Source: an uncultured Hungatella sp. (GTDB lineage Bacteria; Bacillota; Clostridia; Lachnospirales; Lachnospiraceae). Taken from it: DNA of 59,649 nt. The stretch lies in NCBI GenBank assembly GCA_910579515.1, contig CAJTUV010000022.1:1-59649 (forward strand), given 5' to 3'. Shown here one piece after another: positions 24,885 to 32,320 of the stretch. The position numbers were made by a program, and so were the translations under genes. The first letter of the stretch is position 1, and every line of letters begins with the position of its first letter. A model generated the notes under the pieces. That model saw nothing but the letters and a program-made list of their open reading frames with translations. It was not told the origin of the DNA and made no database searches.

Positions 24885-26333
24885 TTATCTTAATTTCTCG
24901 ATTCCTTTTCGGATTCTGGCCAGAGATTCTTCTTTCCCCAGCACTTCCATAATCTCCGTAGCTCCTGCCGGCGTCATCTGCTTTCCAGACACAGCCGTGC
25001 GAATAGGCCACATGACAAGTCCGGTCTTATACCCCTTGTCTGCTACATATTCGGAGAGAACCTTGTATAATTCGTCGTTTTTGTAGTCCTCCTGCTTTTC
25101 CAGAATAGGAAGAACCTCATTTAAAATCTCCAGAGAAGTTTCTTTTGTACTCTTCATCTTTTTATGGCAGTACATCTCTGTGTCATACTCCGGCATCTTC
25201 TGGAAGAAATCAATATGTCCTGCAATATCCGGGAAAATCTCGATTCTGGTTTTTACCATGGCTCCAATCTTTTTCAGATCCAGTTTTTTTGTAACCACCT
25301 GACGAATATAGGGCTCAGCCATTTCAAAGAAGCGTTCAAAGTCCATGGCCTTGATATACTCGCCGTTCATCCATTTTAATTTTGTCATGTCAAACACAGC
25401 CGGAGACTTGCTCATATGGCGGTAGTCAAAAACTTCCACCAGCTCTTCCAAGGAAAAAATCTCCCGATTGTCCTCTGGGGACCATCCTAAAAGGGCCACA
25501 TAGTTTACCACTGCCTCTGACAAAAAGCCCTGCTCAATCAAATCCTCATAGGAGGCATGGCCGCTTCTCTTACTCAGCTTTTTATGCTCCTCATTGGTGA
25601 TTAAAGGACAGTGAACATACACCGGAACCTCCCACCCAAAGGCGTCATACAGCCGGTTGTACTTGGGAGAGGAAGAAAGGTATTCATTTCCTCTGACTAC
25701 GTGGGTAATTCCCATCAGGTGATCGTCCACCACATTGGCGAAGTTATACGTGGGATATCCATCTGATTTAATCAGCACCATATCGTCCAGTTCGCTGTTG
25801 TCTACGCTGATGTCTCCATAGATTTCATCGTGAAACGTGGTGGTTCCCTCCGTAGGGTTATTCTGACGGATCACATACGGTTTCCCAGCGGCCAGATTGG
25901 CCTCAATCTCTTCTTTTGACAAATGGAGACAATGCTTATCATAAGTCATGATCTCCTCTCCGTTTACCGTTCTCTTTAAGGAATCCAGACGTTCCTGATC
26001 ACAAAAGCAGTAATAGGCCTGTCCCTTCTCAATCAGCTTTTTGGCATACTCCAGATAAATTCCTGCCACCTGACGCTGGCTCTGAACGTAAGGGCCCACG
26101 CCGCCGTCCTTATCCGGTCCCTCATCGTGAACCAACCCCGTCTTTTCCAGAGTCCGATAGATAATCTCTGTAGCTCCCTCCACAAAACGCTCCTGATCTG
26201 TATCCTCAATCCGAAGGAGGAAGTCTCCGCCCTGGTGTTTTGCAATCAAATAGGCGTATAATGCTGTTCTCAAATTTCCCACATGCATTCTTCCTGTGGG
26301 GCTTGGCGCATATCTTGTCCTAACTCTGCTCAT
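24885..26333 (-). CDS. gltX: Glutamyl-tRNA synthetase
   Basis: This class I aminoacyl-tRNA synthetase has the HIGH-type sequence in SPTGRMHVGNLRTA (residues about 11-24), the KMSKS-type sequence in KLSKRSG (about 253-259), and LLRIEDTDQERF for glutamate binding. Length 482 aa fits a bacterial GluRS. A consensus promoter lies 45-73 bases upstream, and the short leader leaves no room for a T-box. Confidence 0.96.
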   Translation of the reverse strand: MSRVRTRYAPSPTGRMHVGNLRTALYAYLIAKHQGGDFLLRIEDTDQERFVEGATEIIYRTLEKTGLVHDEGPDKDGGVGPYVQSQRQVAGIYLEYAKKLIEKGQAYYCFCDQERLDSLKRTVNGEEIMTYDKHCLHLSKEEIEANLAAGKPYVIRQNNPTEGTTTFHDEIYGDISVDNSELDDMVLIKSDGYPTYNFANVVDDHLMGITHVVRGNEYLSSSPKYNRLYDAFGWEVPVYVHCPLITNEEHKKLSKRSGHASYEDLIEQGFLSEAVVNYVALLGWSPEDNREIFSLEELVEVFDYRHMSKSPAVFDMTKLKWMNGEYIKAMDFERFFEMAEPYIRQVVTKKLDLKKIGAMVKTRIEIFPDIAGHIDFFQKMPEYDTEMYCHKKMKSTKETSLEILNEVLPILEKQEDYKNDELYKVLSEYVADKGYKTGLVMWPIRTAVSGKQMTPAGATEIMEVLGKEESLARIRKGIEKLR

Positions 26334-26377
26334 AGCTTTTTACCTCTTGTGTCTGTATTTTAAAAAAGATATCCTTT

Positions 26378-26406
26378 ATTATACTGGAAAAGCCAGAAGG
26401 TGTAAA
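26378..26406 (-). promoter_or_regulatory. Sigma-A promoter of gltX
   Basis: On the minus strand TTTACA (26401-26406) and TATAAT (26378-26383) are separated by exactly 17 bases, 45 bases ahead of the gltX ATG. It should drive gltX and the helicase and cobO genes behind it. Confidence 0.82.
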
Positions 26407-26491
26407 GCTTTAAAAAAACGTAATCCATAAACCGTAACAAGTTTCCTCCTCAGTCATATCATAAATAGAATACGTTTCTTTAGGAGCCCTT

Positions 26492-26989
26492 ATGACCCGT
26501 TATTTACCATTAAAAGGTATTATCACATCAATCTCTGAGTCCAGAACCGGCGGCTCTGGCGCCGCCTCTTGTACTCTGCTTTTTTCCATACAAGGAGAAG
26601 ACGGAAATGTTTTTTCTTTTGTCATAAGCCCCAGCACCTATGTTCTGAACCAGGAATCGTTCCGGCCCGGAGACACTATAATCGCTTTTTATGACTCTTT
26701 GGCTCCCATGCCCTTAATCTACCCGCCTTCCTATCAGGCCGTTGCTGCAATAAAACCTTGGAAAGAGCAGTCCGCCATGCTGGATGTGTTTGACCAAAAT
26801 CTGAAAAACAGCGACAATAGTCTGGTTCTCAATCTTTCTCCTGCCACCAATATCCGCACACAAAACGGCCAGATTTTCACCGGCCGTCTCGCAAATCAGC
26901 TTTTGTTGGTCCTTTACACTGCCACAACCAGAAGCCTTCCGCCGCAAACCACGCCGGACGAGGTAGTGGTCTTCTGCCCTGTTTCTTAA
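26492..26989 (+). CDS. Hypothetical 165-residue protein
   Basis: The ATG has AGGAG seven bases upstream. The product is beta-rich (ITSISESRTGGSG, CTLLFSIQGEDG, VFSFVISPSTYVL), followed by Pro/Tyr-rich LIYPPSYQAVAAIKPW. The middle GDTIIAFYD resembles an OB-like or barrel strand. No membrane segment or signal peptide is seen. I do not recognise the family. The gene is divergent from gltX, and its stop codon abuts the stop of the M14 peptidase gene. Confidence 0.65.
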   Translation: MTRYLPLKGIITSISESRTGGSGAASCTLLFSIQGEDGNVFSFVISPSTYVLNQESFRPGDTIIAFYDSLAPMPLIYPPSYQAVAAIKPWKEQSAMLDVFDQNLKNSDNSLVLNLSPATNIRTQNGQIFTGRLANQLLLVLYTATTRSLPPQTTPDEVVVFCPVS

Positions 26990-28216
26990 TTACTGTTCCA
27001 AAGCCCACACCATAGCCTGGGGCCACACGCCTTTATTCTGCTGCCATATGGCTTCATACTGGCTCAGTGGCAGCGGACAGCGGACGCTTCCCACCTCCAG
27101 CGTAACAGCCGGAACCGGATTGGCCTTGGACTGCATCCAATCCTTATAGCCGCCTTTCCCCAAGCTTCCATTTACCGGATAACCTGTCACGCTGGAAATA
27201 CGTTGTGCCAGAGTCTTGGAAGCCTCTCTTGTCTGGTTGTACTGGGAATCCCAGTAAATAAGATTTCCCATGGAATGGTAACTGATCGTACACACCCATG
27301 GATACTTCTCTGCAATGGAAGCCAACGCCTGACTTTCCGGTTCTGACAAAGGCGCAGCGCCCTTATACCCTGCATAGGAATTTTGTCCTGACATACTCTT
27401 GATCTCTTCCCATTGAGCCGGAAAATTGTGATTCAAATCAACGCCCGCCCCGTTGCTTTTCCAGCGGGCCAGATACTGGTCAATGGGAAGAGACGTAACT
27501 TTTGATGCTGTATCGCTGGCATAACAATTCAAAATGATCTGCTTTAGATCATCTGACTGAATTGCGTCAAGCCCAAACTGGGACAAAGTCACTCCATCAG
27601 GATTGCTCATGGGAATAAAATGCAAGGCTGTCTTTTGGAACATATCCTGTAACTTCTTGCCTTCATATTGTCCTGTCTGATAATAAAACAGGGCTGTCTC
27701 TATTTGGTTCATCATAAGCAGTGACGTCATATGTTCTCTCGCGTGAATCGCTCCCTGAATCAGAATATGCTTTGGCGCGTTGACATTCCCAATAATCACC
27801 TCATAAATGTCTCTCCCGTCACGGGATTTGCCAAGAATATTCACCTGCATCTTTTTTCCATAACGCTTCTGTAATTCCTGAATATCTGCCGCCATCTGGT
27901 CATAGGAATAGTTCTCCACGGCCTTTACTACCGGATCAGGAACCGGACGATCTAAAAAATTATTGGCCTCGAGACTGGACTCTCCCACCGTACCGTCTCC
28001 ATACTCCTCTTCCCAGACTCCTGGGCCAAGCCTCTTTTCGATATCTTCACAGTCGCCGGGACCTCCAGGGGAGTTTGTAGTGCTCTCCATGCCGGGCCAG
28101 TAAGGGCCTGCATTCTGTTTCTGAGAGCCTGTGCCAACAATATCTGCCATAACTGATACCGGCATTGCCATTGTTAAAAATGTCGCCAGCGTCAATCTTC
28201 CCATCCATTTTCTCAT
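26990..28216 (-). CDS. Secreted M14-family zinc carboxypeptidase
   Basis: The 408-residue protein begins with a signal peptide (MRKWMGRLTLATFLTMAMP, cleavage probably after VMA at about 24). The M14 catalytic domain spans about residues 115-400: zinc ligands in GAIHAREH (H-x-x-E), the NPDGV loop, the Arg/Asn-type substrate loop LNHNFPAQW, the third zinc-ligand His in SYHSMGNLIYW, and the general base Glu in TLEVGS. Such enzymes trim peptides or peptidoglycan stems outside the cell. A Gly/Pro-rich linker precedes the domain. It meets the upstream plus-strand gene stop to stop. Confidence 0.92.
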   Translation of the reverse strand: MRKWMGRLTLATFLTMAMPVSVMADIVGTGSQKQNAGPYWPGMESTTNSPGGPGDCEDIEKRLGPGVWEEEYGDGTVGESSLEANNFLDRPVPDPVVKAVENYSYDQMAADIQELQKRYGKKMQVNILGKSRDGRDIYEVIIGNVNAPKHILIQGAIHAREHMTSLLMMNQIETALFYYQTGQYEGKKLQDMFQKTALHFIPMSNPDGVTLSQFGLDAIQSDDLKQIILNCYASDTASKVTSLPIDQYLARWKSNGAGVDLNHNFPAQWEEIKSMSGQNSYAGYKGAAPLSEPESQALASIAEKYPWVCTISYHSMGNLIYWDSQYNQTREASKTLAQRISSVTGYPVNGSLGKGGYKDWMQSKANPVPAVTLEVGSVRCPLPLSQYEAIWQQNKGVWPQAMVWALEQ

Positions 28217-28331
28217 CCTCTGATGCCCTCCGTTTCTCTGCTCTGGTTATTTCTCCACTGTATCCTATATCTATACGGAATTCAACAAAAGATTTCTTAC
28301 TCTTTTCTTTCTTTTTCTAAAACAAAAAGAA

Positions 28332-28379
28332 CCGCTCTTATCCCTCTCACTTTCTATCTTGTGAAAGGAATAAGAGCGG
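28332..28379 (-). terminator. Rho-independent terminator of pnp
   Basis: On the minus strand CCGCTCTTAT pairs with ATAAGAGCGG, and an inner CTTTCAC/GTGAGAG pairing continues the stem; TTCTTTTTGTTTT follows. It begins 6 bases past the pnp stop and ends the translation superoperon. Confidence 0.9.
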
Positions 28380-28385
28380 AAGCTC

Positions 28386-30479
28386 CTATTCTGCCAGATC
28401 TCCTGGCTTCATACTTAAATTCACTCTGCCCATCTTGTCAACTTCAATAACCTTCACGGTCACCTCATCGCCAATATTTACCACGTCTTCCACTTTGGCC
28501 ACTCGTTTATCAGACAATTTAGAAATATGAATCATACCGTCCTTATTCGGAGCCAGCTCCACAAAAGCGCCGAAATTCATGATGCGGGCCACCTTGCCTG
28601 TCAGAACCTGTCCGACCTCAATATCAGTCACAATGCTCTTGATAATGCGGATTGCCCGTCCAATCATTTCTCTGTCTGTACCACAGACCGATACGCTTCC
28701 GTCGTCTTCAATATCAATCTTTACGCCGGTCTCCTCGATGATCTTATTGATCACCTTTCCCTGCTTGCCTACCACATCGCCAATCTTCTGCGGGTCAATC
28801 ATAATCTGTTCAATCTTCGGCGCAAACTTGCCTACTTCTGGTCTCGGCTGGGAAATCGCAGGCTTCATACAGGTATCCATAATAAACATTCTGGCTTCTC
28901 TGCACCGTGCAATGGCCCCCTCTACAATCGGTCTGGTAAGGCCGTGAATCTTAATATCCATCTGAATGGCTGTAATTCCGTCTGCAGTTCCCGTCACCTT
29001 AAAGTCCATGTCGCCAAAGAAATCCTCCAGACCCTGAATATCGGTCAAGAGTACAAAATCATCATCTGTCTCTCCGGTCACCAGACCGCAGGAAATACCG
29101 GCAACCATCTTTTTAATGGGTACGCCTGCAGCCATCAAAGACATACAGGAAGCGCAGGTAGACGCCATAGACGTAGACCCGTTGGACTCAAAAGTCTCTG
29201 ACACCGTACGAATGGCGTATGGAAATTCCGCCTCGCTTGGAAGTACCGGAATCAGCGCTCTCTCTGCCAGAGCTCCGTGACCAATCTCCCGTCTTCCCGG
29301 TCCACGGGAAGGTTTTGTCTCTCCTACAGAGTAGGACGGGAAGTTATAGTGATGCATGTAACGCTTGCTCACCTCGTTCTCATCCAGTCCGTCCAATCTT
29401 TGCTGTTCAGACAGAGGCGCCAAGGTACATACATTGCAGATCTGAGTCTGTCCTCTGGTAAACATGGCGGAGCCGTGAACTCTTGGTATCAAATCAATCT
29501 CTGCTGAAAGAGGACGAATCTGGGTAATCTCTCTGCCGTCAGGCCGCTTATGATCCTTTAAAATCATCTTGCGGACCGTTTTCTTTTCATACTGGTACAC
29601 CGCCTCTCCTAAAAGGGCAAGCCAGTCTTCGTTCTCTGCAAACGCCTCCTCCAGCTTCTCTGTGATAACCCGAATGTTTTCCTCTCTGGTCTGTTTATCA
29701 TCCGTAAAAACAGCTTCCTCCATCTTTTCAGGCGGAACCAGCTTTTTGATCTCTTCAAACAATTCTTCCGGCACAGCGCAGCTTGTATATTCGTGCTTTG
29801 CTCTGCCTGTCTCTGCCACAATCTCCTCAATAAAAGCAATAATGGTCTGGTTCACATCGTGAGCCTTGTAGATGGCCTCAATCATCTTAGAATCTGGGAT
29901 CTCATTGGCCCCTGCCTCGATCATAATGACTTTTTCCTTTGTGGAAGCCACAGTCAAATTTAAGTCGCCGTTCTTCCACTGCTCCTGGGTCGGATTTAAG
30001 ATCAGCTCCCCGTCAATCATTCCCACCTGGGTTGTGGCGCAGGGACCGTCAAAAGGAATATCGGAAATGCTGGCCGCAATGGAAGAGCCCAGCATCGCCA
30101 CCAATTCTGGACGGCATTCCGGGTCTACGCTCATGACCATATTATTCAGGGTCACATCATTGCGGTAATCCTTTGGAAACAGCGGCCTCATGGGACGGTC
30201 AATCACACGGGAGGTTAAAATGGCATTCTCAGAAGCCTTCCCCTCTCTCTTATTAAATCCTCCTGGGATTTTTCCTACTGCGTATAATTTTTCCTCATAC
30301 TCTACGCTTAATGGAAAGAAATCAATTCCGTCTCTGGGCTTGTCTGAAGCAGTGGCAGTAGACAGCACGACCGTCTCGCCATAGTGCATAAAAGCGGCGC
30401 CGTTGGCCTGCTTTGCTACCCTGCCCACATCAACCGTCAGAGTCCTTCCGGCCAATTCCATAGAAAAACTTTTGTACAT
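28386..30479 (-). CDS. pnp: Polynucleotide phosphorylase
   Basis: PNPase degrades RNA phosphorolytically from the 3' end. The 697-residue chain has two RNase PH cores (first: MHYGETVVLSTATASD; second: GQTQICNVCTLAPL and the catalytic VLLTDIQGLEDFFGDMDFKV region split across two strands), a KH domain (KIGDVVGKQGKVINKI) and an S1 domain (GKVARIMNFGAFVEL, HISKLSDKRV). Length is usual. It lies downstream of rpsO, the universal order, behind a terminator and a stable hairpin. Confidence 0.97.
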   Translation of the reverse strand: MYKSFSMELAGRTLTVDVGRVAKQANGAAFMHYGETVVLSTATASDKPRDGIDFFPLSVEYEEKLYAVGKIPGGFNKREGKASENAILTSRVIDRPMRPLFPKDYRNDVTLNNMVMSVDPECRPELVAMLGSSIAASISDIPFDGPCATTQVGMIDGELILNPTQEQWKNGDLNLTVASTKEKVIMIEAGANEIPDSKMIEAIYKAHDVNQTIIAFIEEIVAETGRAKHEYTSCAVPEELFEEIKKLVPPEKMEEAVFTDDKQTREENIRVITEKLEEAFAENEDWLALLGEAVYQYEKKTVRKMILKDHKRPDGREITQIRPLSAEIDLIPRVHGSAMFTRGQTQICNVCTLAPLSEQQRLDGLDENEVSKRYMHHYNFPSYSVGETKPSRGPGRREIGHGALAERALIPVLPSEAEFPYAIRTVSETFESNGSTSMASTCASCMSLMAAGVPIKKMVAGISCGLVTGETDDDFVLLTDIQGLEDFFGDMDFKVTGTADGITAIQMDIKIHGLTRPIVEGAIARCREARMFIMDTCMKPAISQPRPEVGKFAPKIEQIMIDPQKIGDVVGKQGKVINKIIEETGVKIDIEDDGSVSVCGTDREMIGRAIRIIKSIVTDIEVGQVLTGKVARIMNFGAFVELAPNKDGMIHISKLSDKRVAKVEDVVNIGDEVTVKVIEVDKMGRVNLSMKPGDLAE

Positions 30480-30532
30480 GGTTTTTTCTCCTTTTCTACA
30501 TTTTTAATAGAAGCAGAAGACGCCGAAACTAC

Positions 30533-30560
30533 TGAAAAAAATACCGCCTCGGCGATACCC
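30533..30560 (-). terminator. Terminator or attenuator between rpsO and pnp
   Basis: On the minus strand a short GC-rich stem TATCGC/GCGGTA with a CGAG loop is followed directly by seven T. It lies about 90 bases past the rpsO stop and 55 before the pnp ATG, so pnp expression probably depends on read-through or a nearby promoter. Confidence 0.65.
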
Positions 30561-30617
30561 TTTTCAGCGGTCTCGGAGCATACCTTCTGCTTTTTGTCCT
30601 CACAGAAATACCAAATA

Positions 30618-30640
30618 TAGGGTGGAGAATCTCCACCCTA
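30618..30640 (-). promoter_or_regulatory. Perfect stem-loop just after rpsO (possible RNA processing site)
   Basis: TAGGGTGGAG at 30618-30627 pairs perfectly with CTCCACCCTA at 30631-30640 across 3 bases. On the minus strand it begins ten bases past the rpsO stop. The T-run is upstream rather than downstream, so it fits an RNA-stabilising or RNase III-type processing hairpin better than a terminator. The rpsO-pnp gap is an RNase III site in E. coli; function here is inferred. Confidence 0.5.
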
Positions 30641-30649
30641 AAAAATTTG

Positions 30650-30916
30650 TTACTTTCTGATGCCTAACTTTTCAATAAGAGCACGATATCCTTCCAAATC
30701 TGTCTTTTTCAAATAGTCTAAGAGACCACGTCTCTGTCCAACCATCTTCAAAAGGCCACGTCTGGAATGATGATCCTTCTGATTGTTCTTTAAATGCTCT
30801 GTCAACTCAGCAATTCTCTCTGTCAAAATTGCAATCTGTACCTCTGGTGAGCCGGTATCCCCTGGCTTTCTTCCATATTCTGCAATGATTGCGGCTTTCT
30901 TTTCCTTTGAAATCAT
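30650..30916 (-). CDS. rpsO: Small ribosomal subunit protein S15
   Basis: The start is ATG 30916 (MISKEKKAAIIAEYGRKPG), with AGGAGG nine bases upstream, giving the standard 88 residues. Conserved S15 features include GDTGSPEVQIAILTERIAEL, the H-x-K-D-H-H-S-R-R-G-L segment that contacts 16S rRNA, and a C-terminal YLKKTD block. It has its own promoter, which separates it from the dynamin cassette upstream. Confidence 0.97.
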   Translation of the reverse strand: MISKEKKAAIIAEYGRKPGDTGSPEVQIAILTERIAELTEHLKNNQKDHHSRRGLLKMVGQRRGLLDYLKKTDLEGYRALIEKLGIRK

Positions 30917-30961
30917 GTCGATTTCCTCCTTAAAATTATACTGACCGAAAACTAAGTAACC

Positions 30962-30974
30962 GGCTGGAGCAGCC
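30962..30974 (-). promoter_or_regulatory. Small hairpin in the rpsO leader
   Basis: GGCTG at 30962-30966 pairs with CAGCC at 30970-30974, lying in the roughly 90-base leader between the rpsO promoter and ribosome binding site. S15 represses its own mRNA through structured leaders in several phyla, so this is a candidate part of such an element; pairing is weak evidence by itself. Confidence 0.35.
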
Positions 30975-31010
30975 TGAAAACTGAGCATCGGCGCCAACTC
31001 ATACCGCTCT

Positions 31011-31039
31011 AGTTTAGCACAGGGTTTTGCCGTTGTCAA
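31011..31039 (-). promoter_or_regulatory. Sigma-A promoter of rpsO, overlapping the end of the cassette
   Basis: On the minus strand the perfect -35 box TTGACA (31034-31039) and -10 box TAAACT (31011-31016) are 17 bases apart. The TGA inside TTGACA is the stop codon of the last cassette gene. Confidence 0.85.
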
Positions 31040-31410
31040 GCATTCAAATAGCGCTCTTTCCATGCTTTTTTAATCCGGTGAAGTCTCATTTCCTTCCCAA
31101 ACTGCTCCACCTCCATCTTCACTCCGCCGCCGTCAAACACAAAGGAAAAAACATTGATTTGTTCTTTTTCATAATGGCTGTCCATTCTGATGCTCTCTGC
31201 CATCTGTCCGAATATTTCCTGCAGAATATCTCCGTCCAAAACTCCTTCCTCTGCCAGAGCATAGCACTGCTTATACCCTTTTTGTTCAAACAGAGAATAG
31301 AAAACAATCTCATAGCAGGTATCTTCCACCTCTGCAAACACCACAGTCCTTACAGAATCTTCTAAAATCACCTTCCTCATTTTATCGTAGATCATAGTCT
31401 CTAATCTCAA
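31036..31410 (-). CDS. YezG/DUF600-like putative immunity protein for the adjacent nuclease
   Basis: I choose the TTG at 31410 because AGGAGG lies eight bases upstream, overlapping the nuclease stop; a longer ATG start at 31470 lacks a good ribosome binding site. The 124-residue protein shows, in order, FAEVEDTCYEIVFYSLF, a helical middle, FVFDGGGVKMEVEQ and a terminal RIKKAWKERYL. This order and spacing recall YezG (DUF600), the immunity partner of YeeF-type LXG nuclease toxins; I judged this by eye. Tight coupling to a YeeF-type nuclease gene supports the reading. The call as immunity protein remains inference. Confidence 0.55.
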   Translation of the reverse strand: MRLETMIYDKMRKVILEDSVRTVVFAEVEDTCYEIVFYSLFEQKGYKQCYALAEEGVLDGDILQEIFGQMAESIRMDSHYEKEQINVFSFVFDGGGVKMEVEQFGKEMRLHRIKKAWKERYLNA

Positions 31411-31423
31411 TCCCTTTTCCTCC

Positions 31424-32311
31424 TCATCTTGCAGCATACGTTCTGTAAGTTTTTTCTCCGGTAGTCTCATTTAAAATCCCCACAGTAACCTGTACCGGAT
31501 TTCCGTCTTCATCATACTCTGTTTTCACTGAGGTAATGGTCACCGAATCACCGTCCTCCTCCATATCTTCAATCTGTTCCTTCAGCCTGTCATGATCTTC
31601 ATCTGAAATCTTCTGACTCAACACATCCAGAAGGTCCTTGGAATTTTCGTCATTGTCAAACACCACCTCTGTCTTCTTTCCGTCAATGGAATACGTTACC
31701 TTAATCTTAGACGGACGGTGGGAACCTTCTTTGTACTCCAGTTCAATGTGCATAGAGACTTTTTTTCCGTCCTGCAGAGCTTTAGAAATCTCGTTTTCCA
31801 TGATCTTATAGTCGCCTCGATTGATTGTCCGGCGCATTGGCACGAGATTCTCCAGCCCTTCCGCCCCGCCTAACACTCTGGCGACAAGATGGCCGCCGTC
31901 ATCATCCTCCTTGCGTTCATCGCCGCCAGACTCCCGCTGCTCCTTCTGATTCCGGGTGTTGTCCTCTGTATACTTTGGCTCACTATCACAGGAAACCAGA
32001 TTCCCGTCTTTATCTGTGCGGTATGTATTGCCATGAATCGTATACTCCATATTTGGAAGAAGCTGACCGTTTTTCTTATATGTTTTTCCCGTGTCGTCTG
32101 TTTCATACACATCTTTGTCAATCTCATACTTGGAATTGGGCTCATGTGTTTCTTCCTCCTCTGGTTTCTCTGACTCATGCTCTGACTCCAAGTCCTCATC
32201 TCCCATGAGCGCGTCAAACTTATCCAGAGCCTCCTGGCTGATTTCCTCCAAGGCCTCCCGATTTCCTTCCACCTTCTCTGGCTTTTCTGTGAAAGTTCCA
32301 AATAGATTCAT
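31424..32311 (-). CDS. DNA/RNA non-specific endonuclease-type toxin with acidic N-terminus
   Basis: The 295-residue protein has a very acidic, Glu-rich N-terminus (residues 1-70), a short bridge (EYTIHGNTYRTDKDGNLV) and a nuclease domain with the beta-beta-alpha-metal signature DDDGGHLVARVLGG (about residues 134-147), then ENLVPMRRTINRG and YKIMENEI. The His of GGHL is the expected general base and the Asn of TINRG a metal ligand. This form of the domain is typical of polymorphic and LXG toxins such as YeeF. No signal peptide or LXG domain is present. It is nine bases behind the HerA-like ATPase gene and is followed by a likely immunity gene. Confidence 0.8.
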   Translation of the reverse strand: MNLFGTFTEKPEKVEGNREALEEISQEALDKFDALMGDEDLESEHESEKPEEEETHEPNSKYEIDKDVYETDDTGKTYKKNGQLLPNMEYTIHGNTYRTDKDGNLVSCDSEPKYTEDNTRNQKEQRESGGDERKEDDDGGHLVARVLGGAEGLENLVPMRRTINRGDYKIMENEISKALQDGKKVSMHIELEYKEGSHRPSKIKVTYSIDGKKTEVVFDNDENSKDLLDVLSQKISDEDHDRLKEQIEDMEEDGDSVTITSVKTEYDEDGNPVQVTVGILNETTGEKTYRTYAAR

Positions 32312-32320
32312 GATTTCCTC

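Noticed and set aside
24885..25011. Helicase start at 25011 inside gltX
   Set aside because: The added 46 residues are an out-of-frame shadow of gltX; the ATG at 24873 has AAGGAG and begins the family's N-terminus.
26334..26491. T-box or other riboswitch ahead of gltX
   Set aside because: The promoter lies 45 bases from the ATG, leaving no space for a T-box, and no specifier or T-box sequence is visible.
31036..31470. Longer ATG start for the putative immunity gene with 47-base overlap
   Set aside because: It lacks a ribosome binding site; the TTG at 31410 has AGGAGG at eight bases and removes the overlap.
31870..32301. 143-codon minus-strand frame overlapping the nuclease gene in another frame
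   Set aside because: Its composition (Met/Trp/Arg-rich) is that of an out-of-frame shadow, while the nuclease frame has motifs and a strong ribosome binding site.
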